A stretch of DNA of 64,000 bases from an uncultured Sulfitobacter sp. (GTDB taxonomy: Bacteria; Pseudomonadota; Alphaproteobacteria; Rhodobacterales; Rhodobacteraceae), in the NCBI RefSeq assembly GCF_947500075.1, contig NZ_CANMQS010000004.1, positions 535,278-599,277 on the forward strand, read 5' to 3'. Positions 45,104 through 52,764 of this stretch are shown here, piece by piece. The translations under genes and the position numbers were made by a program. Each line of letters starts with the position of its first letter. Position 1 is the first letter of the stretch. A model generated the notes under the pieces. The model was not told where the DNA came from and did no database searches. It saw only the letters and a program-made list of their open reading frames with translations.

Positions 45104-46180
45104 TCAGTCTTCGGGGTCGTCTTCCACCACCAGCAGGATGTCGCCCGATTGTTCCATCGCGCGGATGGTGGTCACGATTTCCGACATGGCTTCTTCCACG
45201 TCATCGGCTTTGACCTTGCCTTTCTCCGCCATCTCATCGCGCAGCTGGTCGGCCATGCGGCCGGACATGTTTTCCAGAATGAAGCTGATCACCTCGGCAA
45301 AGCCTGCGTCTTCCGCCCCGGCAAGGGCGGTGACCAGCACCGCCTGATCGACTTCGCGCAGGATGCGCGGGATGTCGCGCGGGGCGATGCGGGTGGGGAT
45401 GTTGCCGAAGGTGAAGATGGCCTTGCGCACCGCATCGGCAAAGCCCTGATCGGTTTCATCCAGCCCGGTCAGCACATCATCACGGGTGATGGTGCGCGAG
45501 GAGTTCAGGATCGCACCCACCCGTTCCACCGGCCCTTCGTCAAAGGCGCGCAGCGGCTGCGCATCCAGCTGCATCGCCAGGGACAGGCCGATCCGGTCCA
45601 CCGCATCCGGGGTCACCTCGGAGGTTTGGGAGACCGCATAGGCAATCCGCCGCGCCTGCGGGCCGGGCAGCTTGCCCAGCAATTCCGCCGCCAGAGGCAC
45701 CGGCAGTTTGGACAGCATCACGGCGGCCACTTCGATGCTTTCGCTCTCCAGCACCGGCAGCAACCGCTCCGCTCCCAGTTCCTTTAGGCGTTTCCACGGA
45801 TCGCCCGCCTGCCGCACGCCCGCTTCCTTGCGCAGCCGCGCGGCGGTCTGCGGGCTGATGGCACCGTCCAATGCGTCCAGCGCGCCGGCCATGCCTGCGG
45901 GGAAGGAGAGGCCGATCCGCTCCACTTCGTCGACAAATTCGGAAATCACCGCCGCCAGCGTGTCGCGGTCCACCACGCGCATCCGGCTCATCTGTTGGGT
46001 CAGTTTGACCTGCAACGCATCGGGCAGGTCTTCCAGCGGCAGCTCCGCCCCTTCGTTCAGCAACAGCCGCACGATGATGGCCGCCTTGGCCGCAGGCCCC
46101 AGCGGGGCTGTCGAACCTGCGCCACTGTCTCCCATGGAAGGCAGCGGCGCAAAACTCGTTAACGGAACAATGTCGTTCAT
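45104..46180 (-). CDS. fliG: Flagellar motor switch protein FliG (orphan locus)
   Basis: The 358-residue rotor protein has the three FliG domains: N-terminal (GPAAKAAIIVRLLLNEGAELPLEDL), middle (AAVMLSKLPVPLAAELLGKLPGPQARRIAYAVSQ) and C-terminal torque domain (IPTRIAPRDIPRILREVDQAVLVTALAGAEDAGFAEVISFILENMSGRMADQLRDEM). The EHPQ-like and ARM-like motif regions are divergent (e.g. LPGPQARRIA), so it is a distant FliG. No other flagellar gene is within 15 kb on either side. Confidence 0.85.
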   Translation of the reverse strand: MNDIVPLTSFAPLPSMGDSGAGSTAPLGPAAKAAIIVRLLLNEGAELPLEDLPDALQVKLTQQMSRMRVVDRDTLAAVISEFVDEVERIGLSFPAGMAGALDALDGAISPQTAARLRKEAGVRQAGDPWKRLKELGAERLLPVLESESIEVAAVMLSKLPVPLAAELLGKLPGPQARRIAYAVSQTSEVTPDAVDRIGLSLAMQLDAQPLRAFDEGPVERVGAILNSSRTITRDDVLTGLDETDQGFADAVRKAIFTFGNIPTRIAPRDIPRILREVDQAVLVTALAGAEDAGFAEVISFILENMSGRMADQLRDEMAEKGKVKADDVEEAMSEIVTTIRAMEQSGDILLVVEDDPED

Positions 46181-46241
46181 CTAGCCTATCCCCAAAAGCC
46201 CCACGGCCCTTGTGACAGGCAAGGATGAAAAAAGACTGAAA

Positions 46242-46772
46242 TCAGTAGTTAAACGTCTCTCCGCTGGCAATGGCCCTGGCCAGAGACGCCTCGGCCCAGG
46301 TGCCGGTGCCGCCATGGGCGCGGATCGCCTTGAGTTCCCTGATCGCGGCGGTGATATTGCCCATCTCGACCAGACCCTGCCCCATGTAGGAGCGTGCCAG
46401 CACGTTGGCGGGATTGGTTTCGATCGCGCGGGTGTAGAAGGCCATGGCCCTGTCCACGTTGCCCATCTTGCGGTTGGTGAAGCCCATGTAGGTCAGCGTG
46501 CGGTCATCTTCCTGCGGCATCGCGGCCAGCACGGTTTGCGCATCATCATAGCGGCCTGCATAGGCCAGCGACCGGACTGTTTCATAAAGCGTATCCACAT
46601 CCAGATTGCTTTCCTGGGCATTCACGCAGGTCTTGGTCTTTTTGTCATAGACCAGCCCGGTCTCACACTTGGGCTTGCTTGGCGCGGTTTCATTGCCGCC
46701 ACCGGCGGCCAGCGCCATGGAGGTGGCCCCGAGGGGCAGGGTGAGGGCGGTGGCGAAAACAAAAACTTTCAT
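46242..46772 (-). CDS. Secreted TPR protein with N-terminal Cys motif
   Basis: The 176-residue precursor has a signal peptide (KVFVFATALTLPLGATSMALA). Then comes CETGLVYDKKTKTCV, a short disulfide-like motif, and a TPR domain of about three repeats (ETVRSLAYAGRYDDAQTVLAAM, RKMGNVDRAMAFYTRAIETNPANVLARSYMG, QGLVEMGNITAAIRELKAI). AGGAG ribosome site. It lies 61 bp downstream of fliG on the same strand. The Cys motif recurs in the 53-residue protein encoded at 46981-47142. Confidence 0.82.
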   Translation of the reverse strand: MKVFVFATALTLPLGATSMALAAGGGNETAPSKPKCETGLVYDKKTKTCVNAQESNLDVDTLYETVRSLAYAGRYDDAQTVLAAMPQEDDRTLTYMGFTNRKMGNVDRAMAFYTRAIETNPANVLARSYMGQGLVEMGNITAAIRELKAIRAHGGTGTWAEASLARAIASGETFNY

Positions 46773-46921
46773 CGGTATCTCCTGTCTAAAACAAAGGGCG
46801 CGCTGCCCGGCATTGGTGAGATCATAGGCGTCTCTGAATAGAAAACCCGCATGAAGTGGGTTTTATTTGGTCACAGCTGCGTTATTTTTTCACTTTTTGC
46901 CAAATTCTTTGGCTCAAAACG

Positions 46922-46967
46922 CAAAACGCGCCCCGGATCGCCATGTGGATCGAAGCGCGTTTTGGTG
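46922..46967 (-). terminator. Terminator of the 53-residue secreted protein gene
   Basis: AAAACGCGC and GCGCGTTTT arms enclose an inner GATC-centred stem; in the minus orientation the hairpin is followed by GCGTTTTG and further T-rich sequence. It lies about 15 bp beyond the stop at 46981. Confidence 0.6.
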
Positions 46968-46980
46968 TTTGTTCAGTATC

Positions 46981-47142
46981 TTAGGTGCTGACAGGCAGGC
47001 AGCTGTGGGTGGTGGTGTCATAGCTGGTGCCTTCGGCACAGGACATCGCCTGTTTCTCTTTGCCGTAGTTGCAGCCTGCCGCAAGGCTGAGCGTTGGCGC
47101 CGCTGTCAGGGCCAGGGCAATCGCAAGGGTCTTGATCTTCAT
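46981..47142 (-). CDS. Small secreted Cys-motif protein (53 aa)
   Basis: A 53-residue precursor with signal peptide (MKIKTLAIALALTAAPTLSLA, cleaved before AGC) and a mature peptide of about 32 residues with three cysteines: CNYGKEKQAMSCAEGTSYDTTTHSC. The last part fits C-x2-G-x2-YD-x2-T-x2-C, also present in the TPR protein next door. AAAAGGAGACGG precedes the ATG. An intrinsic terminator follows. No family known; periplasmic or extracellular. Confidence 0.78.
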   Translation of the reverse strand: MKIKTLAIALALTAAPTLSLAAGCNYGKEKQAMSCAEGTSYDTTTHSCLPVST

Positions 47143-47273
47143 GGTCCGTCTCCTTTTGGTTGATTGCGTAAAGGTACACCGTTTGCGCAAGATTTCAAAC
47201 GTGCCGTGCGGGGCTGCGACATTTCGGATCAGCGCGTCCCGGCCAGCGGTGCGTTCGGGGGGAGGGGGGCGCA

Positions 47274-47300
47274 GGGATATTTTTGGCCAAAAAGAGGGGC
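47274..47300 (+). repeat. Dispersed ATATTTTTGGCCAAAAAGAGGG motif (family 3), copy 5
   Basis: GGGATATTTTTGGCCAAAAA then GAGGGGC, a consensus copy between purB and the 53-residue protein gene (both minus strand). It is opposite in orientation to the flanking genes. Confidence 0.8.
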
Positions 47301-47403
47301 CAGGGCGGTGGTCGGGTGGCGGCTGTTGCATGTGCAGCGGCGGGGGCGGGCACCGGTTGAGAAGGTTTGACGGTGTCCGAGGCCCCCGCGCCTGTGTTTG
47401 GGG

Positions 47404-48708
47404 TCAGTCGCCGAAGACGCGTTTGAAGATCGTGTCGACGTGTTTGGTGTGGTAGCCGAGGTCGAATTTTTCCTCGATCTCTTCGCGGGACAGGGCGGCG
47501 AGGACGTCATCATCGCCAAGGAGCTCGGTTTTGAAATCCGAGCCGTCTTCCCAGACCTTCATCGCGTTGCGCTGCACCAGTTTGTAGCTGTCCTCGCGGC
47601 TGACGCCTGCTTGGGTCAGGGCCAGCAGCACGCGCTGGGACATCACCAGACCGGAGAATTTGTTCATGTTGGCCAGCATGTTGTCGGGGTAGATCAGCAT
47701 CTTGTCGATCACGCCGGTGAGGCGGTTCAGGGCGAAGTCCAGCGTGATGGTGGTATCGGGGCCGATGGCGCGTTCCACGGAGGAATGCGAGATGTCACGC
47801 TCGTGCCAGAGGGCCACGTTTTCCATGGCTGGAATGACCGCCATGCGGATGGTGCGGGCCAGACCGGTGAGGTTTTCGGTCAGCACCGGATTTTTCTTGT
47901 GCGGCATGGCCGACGAGCCTTTTTGCCCCGCCGAGAAGAACTCCGCCCCTTCCAGCACTTCGGTGCGCTGCATGTGGCGGACTTCGGTGGCGACGTTCTC
48001 AATGGAGCTGGCGATGACGCCGAGGGTGGCGAAGAACGCCGCATGGCGGTCGCGGGGGATGACCTGGGTGCTGATGGGTTCAGGGGTGAGGCCAAGTTGC
48101 GCGCAGACGTGTTCCTCGACCGCCGGGTCGATGTTGGCGAAAGTGCCGACAGCGCCGGAAATGGCGCCAGTGGCGATTTCCGTGCGGGCGGTTTTGAGGC
48201 GGGTGAGGTTTCGGTCCATCTCCGCGTAGAAACGCGCGAAGGTCAGGCCCATCGTGGTGGGTTCGGCGTGGATGCCGTGGCTGCGGCCGACGCGCACGGT
48301 GTCTTTATGCTCCATCGCGCGGCGTTTGAGGGCGGCGAGCAGCGCTTCCATATCCGCGATCAGCAGGTCAGCGGCGCGGGTGAGTTGCACGTTGAAACAG
48401 GTGTCGAGCACATCTGAGGAGGTCATGCCCTGATGCACGAAACGCGCCTCGTCACTGCCCACGTGTTCGGCCAGATGCGTGAGGAAGGCGATGACGTCGT
48501 GTTTGGTGACGGCTTCGATTTCATCAATGCGGGCCACATCGAATTCGACATCTTTGGCTTTCCACACGGCGTCAGCATTCTCACGCGGGATCACGCCCAG
48601 ATCGGCCATGGCGTCGCAGGCATGGGCCTCGATCTCGAACCAGATGCGGAATTTCGTTTCCGGAGACCAGATGGCAACCATATCGGGGCGGGAATAGCGG
48701 GGGATCAT
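47404..48708 (-). CDS. purB: Adenylosuccinate lyase
   Basis: A 434-residue enzyme of purine synthesis that cleaves SAICAR and adenylosuccinate. The fumarase-superfamily signature GSSAMPHKKNPVLTEN is present, with upstream TSSDVLDTCFNVQLTRAADLL (catalytic His region GRSHGIHAEPTTMG) and start MIPRYSRPDMVAIWSPETKFRIWFEIE. The upstream in-frame extension is non-coding. Divergent from a small secreted protein gene. Confidence 0.97.
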   Translation of the reverse strand: MIPRYSRPDMVAIWSPETKFRIWFEIEAHACDAMADLGVIPRENADAVWKAKDVEFDVARIDEIEAVTKHDVIAFLTHLAEHVGSDEARFVHQGMTSSDVLDTCFNVQLTRAADLLIADMEALLAALKRRAMEHKDTVRVGRSHGIHAEPTTMGLTFARFYAEMDRNLTRLKTARTEIATGAISGAVGTFANIDPAVEEHVCAQLGLTPEPISTQVIPRDRHAAFFATLGVIASSIENVATEVRHMQRTEVLEGAEFFSAGQKGSSAMPHKKNPVLTENLTGLARTIRMAVIPAMENVALWHERDISHSSVERAIGPDTTITLDFALNRLTGVIDKMLIYPDNMLANMNKFSGLVMSQRVLLALTQAGVSREDSYKLVQRNAMKVWEDGSDFKTELLGDDDVLAALSREEIEEKFDLGYHTKHVDTIFKRVFGD

Positions 48709-48789
48709 GCGGACACCTTTTTCATGACTGTTGGCAGGCTCCCGCGCGGCATAGACTGACGCTGCGCGAAGGACAAGGTGAGGGGTGCC

Positions 48790-49131
48790 ATGCGAGGTCT
48801 GATATCTGCGGTGATGCTGCTGGCGGCAGCGCCTGTGGTGGGGGAAGAGGCGGCGTGGCAGCCGATGAGCGGGGCGGAGATTGCTCACGCGCTGACGGGG
48901 CGTGTGTTGCAATACGACAGCGCGTGGCAGGATTTCCGGGTTTCGGGCCGGACGCTTTACAACGCCGGGCGCGACAGTTGGGGGTACTGGCGGGTGGAGG
49001 GCGACCGATATTGTTCGATGTGGCCGCCGTCCGATCTGTGGGCCTGTTATGACATGGAACGCAGCGGGCACCGGCTGCGTTTCATCGGCAGCGGTGCGGA
49101 TGATGTGACCGAGGCCAGGTATCGCGACTAG
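48790..49131 (+). CDS. Secreted protein of unknown function (113 aa)
   Basis: The precursor has a signal peptide (GLISAVMLLAAAPVVGEE). The mature part includes MSGAEIAHALTGRVLQYDSAWQDFRVSGRTLYNAGRDSWGYWRVEGDRYCSMWPPSDLWACYDMERSGHRLRF split into beta strands, with two cysteines (DRYCSMW, WACYD). Small single-domain proteins with this WGYWRVEGDRYCSxWPP pattern are familiar in Rhodobacteraceae but have no known role. ATG behind GTGAGGGG preferred to the upstream GTG. Its stop overlaps that of the convergent hydrolase gene. Confidence 0.75.
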   Translation: MRGLISAVMLLAAAPVVGEEAAWQPMSGAEIAHALTGRVLQYDSAWQDFRVSGRTLYNAGRDSWGYWRVEGDRYCSMWPPSDLWACYDMERSGHRLRFIGSGADDVTEARYRD

Positions 49132-50339
49132 ATCAGTTCAGTCACAACATGAGAAGAGCGCTCCAACGTCCTGTGAACAGGGCATTTATCGGCAATCTCC
49201 AACAGCCGCTGGCGCTGCTCCGCGCTCAGGTCGCCTTCCAGCAGGATGGCGCGCCGCCAGGTGTCGATCTTGTCGCCCGCCCCGGTGTCGGCGTCCTGTG
49301 CGTGCACCTTGTTGTGGCTCACATCCACCCGCACATGGGCAAGCGGCCAGCCCTTGCGGCGGGCATACATGCGGATCGTCATGGAGGTACAGGCGCCAAG
49401 GCCTGCCGACAGGAATCCGTAGGGCGTCAGGCCACGGTTGGTGCCGCCATAGGCTTCGGGTTCATCGGCCAGCATATGATGGCCGGGGCCGGATTGCACG
49501 TCTTGCAGGAACCCTGCCGGGTCGGCCTCAGAAACGCGCACGATGCCTTCCGGCGCGCCGGGGGGCGGGGCGGGTGGGTTCAGCGGCAGATAGCGTCCGG
49601 CCCAGGTGGCAATGACATCTGCGGCATAGCAGGCGTCATCCTTGGAGGTGATCAGGTGGTCGGCATCATCCAGCGTGACAAAGCTTTTGGGGTGTTTTGC
49701 AGCCATGAAGATCGCACTGGCGTTCTCCACCCCGACAATGGCGTCCTTGGGCGCGTGGAGCACCAGGAGGGCGGCTTTGAGCTTGCCAAGCGCCTGCGTG
49801 AGCGCGGCTTGAGAGACATCCTCGACAAAGCCCTGACCGATGCGGATGGGCCGCCCGCCCAGTTTCACCTCTGCCGCGCCGTCGGCTTTGATCCGGGGCA
49901 GCGCATCCGCGAAGTTGTGGGTCACATGGCCGGGGTCAAAGGGCGCGCCAAGGGTGGCGACGGCTTTGATCTGATCGAGATCAGCCGCAGCTTTCAGCAC
50001 CGCCGCCCCGCCCAGCGAATGGCCGATCAGCAGCGAAGGCGCCATGGCGCGGCCATTGAGGTAAGTTACGGCCGCCACCAGATCATCCACATTGGTGGTG
50101 AAGGAGGTATTGGCAAACTCCCCCTCCGAATGGCCCAGACCGGTGAAATCAAACCGCAGCACCGCGATGCCCATCGCCGCCAGCCGGGAGGCGATGCGCT
50201 TGGCCGCCGGGATGTCCTTGCCGCAGGTAAAGCAATGCGCAAAAAGCGCCGTGGCCAGATGCGGCCCGTCGGGCAGATCAAGGCGCGCGGCAAGCGGCGT
50301 TCCGGCGTGGCCGGGGAAAGTGATGGCTTCGGTGGGCAT
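49128..50339 (-). CDS. Alpha/beta-hydrolase fused to OsmC-like domain
   Basis: The 403-residue bifunctional protein has an N-terminal alpha/beta-hydrolase (residues 1-250; nucleophile elbow IGHSLGGAAVL, acid/base DADH) and a C-terminal OsmC/Ohr-type domain (from residue 270; YGFLSAGLGACTSMTIRMYARRKGW with the peroxidatic Cys, second Cys in DKCPVHRTLE). OsmC domains reduce organic hydroperoxides. The fusion is a known architecture in proteobacteria. Substrate of the hydrolase half is unknown. It is divergent from the MetC-like gene. Confidence 0.92.
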   Translation of the reverse strand: MPTEAITFPGHAGTPLAARLDLPDGPHLATALFAHCFTCGKDIPAAKRIASRLAAMGIAVLRFDFTGLGHSEGEFANTSFTTNVDDLVAAVTYLNGRAMAPSLLIGHSLGGAAVLKAAADLDQIKAVATLGAPFDPGHVTHNFADALPRIKADGAAEVKLGGRPIRIGQGFVEDVSQAALTQALGKLKAALLVLHAPKDAIVGVENASAIFMAAKHPKSFVTLDDADHLITSKDDACYAADVIATWAGRYLPLNPPAPPPGAPEGIVRVSEADPAGFLQDVQSGPGHHMLADEPEAYGGTNRGLTPYGFLSAGLGACTSMTIRMYARRKGWPLAHVRVDVSHNKVHAQDADTGAGDKIDTWRRAILLEGDLSAEQRQRLLEIADKCPVHRTLERSSHVVTELI

Positions 50340-50502
50340 GGCAGGCTCCGGGGGTGTTGAGGAACCCTAGGGTGGGGTGGTTGACCCCCATGTGCAAGGG
50401 CTGTGTCAGCCGTTTCACGCGGGCGTGACAGGTTTGAGGGGGTTGCGTGCGCGCGGCAGCGGTGTAGCAAGGCACAGCGACCAGCGCGAGAAAGGGCAGA
50501 TC

Positions 50503-51657
50503 ATGGCTGACAAAACCCCCGCATCCCGGCACCCGGCGACCATTGCGGCACAGGCGGGTGGGGCAATGGATGATCACACCGGCGGTGTGGTGCCGGCGGT
50601 GCACCGGGCCACGACCTTTGCCCGCGGCGCGGACTATGCACCGCTGAACCCCGACAACATCTATCTGCGCAGCCATAACGAGAACGCGCGCCAGGCCGAA
50701 GCGGTGCTGAGCGCGCTGGAAGGGGCGGCGGAGACATTGCTGTTCCCCTCGGGCATGGCGGCGGTGGCGGCTGTCTTTCGCACCCTGCCGCACGGGGCGA
50801 CAGTTCTGGTACAGCGGCAGATCTACTGGGGCACGACCCAGTGGATCACGGATTTCTGCGCCCGGCGGGGGATGGCGCTGGTGGAGGTCGAGGCTTCTGA
50901 CACCGCCGCTTTGACGGCGGCCTGTGTTGAGCATCTGCCGGCCCTCGTCTGGGTGGAGACACCGTCGAACCCCTGGTTGCGGATCACCGACATCTCAGCT
51001 GCAGCAGAGGCGGCGCATGAGGTCGGCGCGCTTCTGGTGGTGGATGGTACGGCAGCCACCCCGGCCTTGAGCCAACCACTGGCCTTTGGTGCCGATATCG
51101 TCATGCACTCGGCCACCAAGGGCATCAACGGGCATTCCGATGTGCTGGCCGGGGCGCTGGCCACGCGCACCCCCGAGGCGCCGATCTGGCAGGCGATTGT
51201 GCTGGACCGCAATACGGCCGGCGCGGTGCTGGATCCGCAGGCCGCGTGGCTGTTGCTGCGTGGCATGCGGACGCTGCCGTTGCGGATGACGCGGATGTCG
51301 AAGACCGCCCAGGCGCTGGCAGAATTCCTGCACGATCACCCGCAGGTGGAGCGTGTACTGTATCCCGGCTTGCCGGATCACCCCGGCCACGCGCTGGCAG
51401 CGCGGCAGATGCCAAATGGTTTTGGCGGCTTGATGTCCTTCGTGGTCAGGGGCGGGGGCACGGCAGCGCTGCGGGCGGCAGGACGGTTGCAGCTGTTCCA
51501 TCGTGCGACATCGCTGGGCGGCGTGGAAAGTCTGGTGGAGCATCGCCATACGATCGAACCACATACGGGCATCCCCGAAGGCCTCCTGCGCGTGTCGATC
51601 GGGATCGAGGACGCGGGCGATCTGCGCGATGATCTGGCGCAGGCACTGGGGCAATAG
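50503..51657 (+). CDS. metC: Cystathionine beta-lyase-type PLP enzyme
   Basis: A 384-residue Cys/Met-metabolism PLP enzyme. The internal aldimine Lys is in MHSATKGINGHSDVLAG; upstream are VWVETPSNPWLRITDI and LLVVDGTAATPALSQPL (Asp contacting the PLP ring). PAVHRATTFARG and the C-terminal RATSLGGVESLVEHRHTIEP fit MetC. MetC splits cystathionine to homocysteine, pyruvate and ammonia; a related C-S lyase activity cannot be excluded. AAAGGG ribosome site; start at 50503. Confidence 0.88.
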   Translation: MADKTPASRHPATIAAQAGGAMDDHTGGVVPAVHRATTFARGADYAPLNPDNIYLRSHNENARQAEAVLSALEGAAETLLFPSGMAAVAAVFRTLPHGATVLVQRQIYWGTTQWITDFCARRGMALVEVEASDTAALTAACVEHLPALVWVETPSNPWLRITDISAAAEAAHEVGALLVVDGTAATPALSQPLAFGADIVMHSATKGINGHSDVLAGALATRTPEAPIWQAIVLDRNTAGAVLDPQAAWLLLRGMRTLPLRMTRMSKTAQALAEFLHDHPQVERVLYPGLPDHPGHALAARQMPNGFGGLMSFVVRGGGTAALRAAGRLQLFHRATSLGGVESLVEHRHTIEPHTGIPEGLLRVSIGIEDAGDLRDDLAQALGQ

Positions 51658-51664
51658 CAGAGAC

Positions 51665-51697
51665 AAAAAAAGCCCCGGTGCAATGACCGGGGCTTGG
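51665..51697 (-). terminator. Intrinsic terminator of the VPLPA-CTERM gene
   Basis: A perfect stem AAGCCCCGGT-cattgc-ACCGGGGCTT, followed on the minus strand by a run of Ts. It ends the minus-strand gene whose stop is 25 bp away and may also serve the convergent metC in weaker form. Confidence 0.88.
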
Positions 51698-51721
51698 CTG
51701 AAATAGCGTACTGAAAATAAT

Positions 51722-52372
51722 TTAGGTCGTCTTGTTCTTGCGGCGGCGCATCAGGCCCAGACCGCCCAGACCCGCCAGCAACAGCGGCAGGGCCGCAGGC
51801 AGGGGGACCGGCGCGGGTGTGCCGGTCACCTCAAGCACCGAAGGATTGCCGTTGGCAGCTGCGTAGAACAGCTGGAAATTGCCACCGGAGAAATCGAACG
51901 CGCTGTTGATCACGGTTGTCGGCGCGGGCGAATCTGTTTCGATCATGCCGTTGTCGAAGAACTTGATGCCATCGTCATGCCGGATGTTCCCGGCGAAACC
52001 GCCCAGATCGAAGTCCCGGAAGCGGAACAGGGTGGTCATGCCCCAGGTTGGCGTGCTGAGGATGGAATTGCCCAGCGCTGTGCTCAGACCTGAAAACGTC
52101 CCGGAACCGGAGTTCAGGAAATCGAAGATGGTCGTGGTGGAAGATCCACCGGAACCAAGGTTGAAATCCAGCGCACCGGTATAGGTGAAGGTCTCATCAA
52201 TGCGGGGCAGCAGATTGGCCGGACCGGCAAATGCGTTGTTCCGATCACCGCCCGCGTCAAAGTTCGCGACAGTGACTTCGAAGGTGCTGGACAGGAAGGT
52301 CGAGGCTTGCGCGGCCCCGGCCAGCAGCCCGGTCGCCAACAGCGCAGCAATAAGGGAATTCTTCAGACGCAT
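51722..52372 (-). CDS. VPLPA-CTERM sorting domain protein
   Basis: About 216 residues. A signal peptide (LKNSLIAALLATGLLAGAAQA) precedes a beta-rich, Gly/Ser/Asn/Phe-rich mature region with no known domain. The C-terminus is a tripartite sorting signal: APVPLPAALPLLLAGLGGLG, then MRRRKNKT. In the PEP-CTERM/exosortase system this targets the protein for cleavage and surface attachment; the VPLPA variant is typical of Rhodobacterales. Start at 52372 chosen for the GGAG nine bases upstream. Confidence 0.9.
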   Translation of the reverse strand: MRLKNSLIAALLATGLLAGAAQASTFLSSTFEVTVANFDAGGDRNNAFAGPANLLPRIDETFTYTGALDFNLGSGGSSTTTIFDFLNSGSGTFSGLSTALGNSILSTPTWGMTTLFRFRDFDLGGFAGNIRHDDGIKFFDNGMIETDSPAPTTVINSAFDFSGGNFQLFYAAANGNPSVLEVTGTPAPVPLPAALPLLLAGLGGLGLMRRRKNKTT

Positions 52373-52642
52373 CTTACCGTTCTCCATCGTTACTCTGCCC
52401 GCTTCAAAAGGAAGGACCCCCTCCCAGTGTCGAAACATGGCTACTCGTTACAGGAGATCAGATAGCAAGCCCGCCCCTTTGTGTGAAGGTGCGGGCCAGC
52501 AAAACAGGGCAAAAACAGGGCAAATTTTACGAAACACTCTGTTTCCACGCCGCATTGATGACACATTGTGTTCAATGGGTTGATTGATCCCGCATTGAAG
52601 ACAAACAGGCATGTCCAGGGTCCGGGTCGCGCAGTGTTTTCC
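52373..52642. other. Intergenic upstream region of the VPLPA-CTERM gene
   Basis: No gene is credible here. The only feature is a short direct repeat AAAACAGGGC at 52501-52510 and 52512-52521 (11-bp period). It must carry the promoter of the VPLPA-CTERM gene. The rest of the gap up to dddP is a family 2 palindrome. Confidence 0.5.
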
Positions 52643-52748
52643 GCTTCCAAATGGTTCAAAAAACCCCGCCGGAGGCATGAAATCTCTTTTGGCGCACCAG
52701 AAGAGATTTTAACGCTCCGCGGGGGTCTTTAAAACCATTTGGAAAGGG
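52643..52748. repeat. CCAAATGG...CCATTTGG palindromic repeat (family 2), full copy
   Basis: Left arm CTTCCAAATGGTTCAAAAAA then CCCCGCCGGAGGC, central AATCTCTTTTGG/CCAGAAGAGATT stem, right arm GCTCCGCGGGGGTCTTTAAA then ACCATTTGGAAAG. It is nearly the same as the copy at 43955-44066 and lies 16 bp downstream of the dddP stop. Confidence 0.88.
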
Positions 52749-52764
52749 GGGCTGAAACGCGCAG

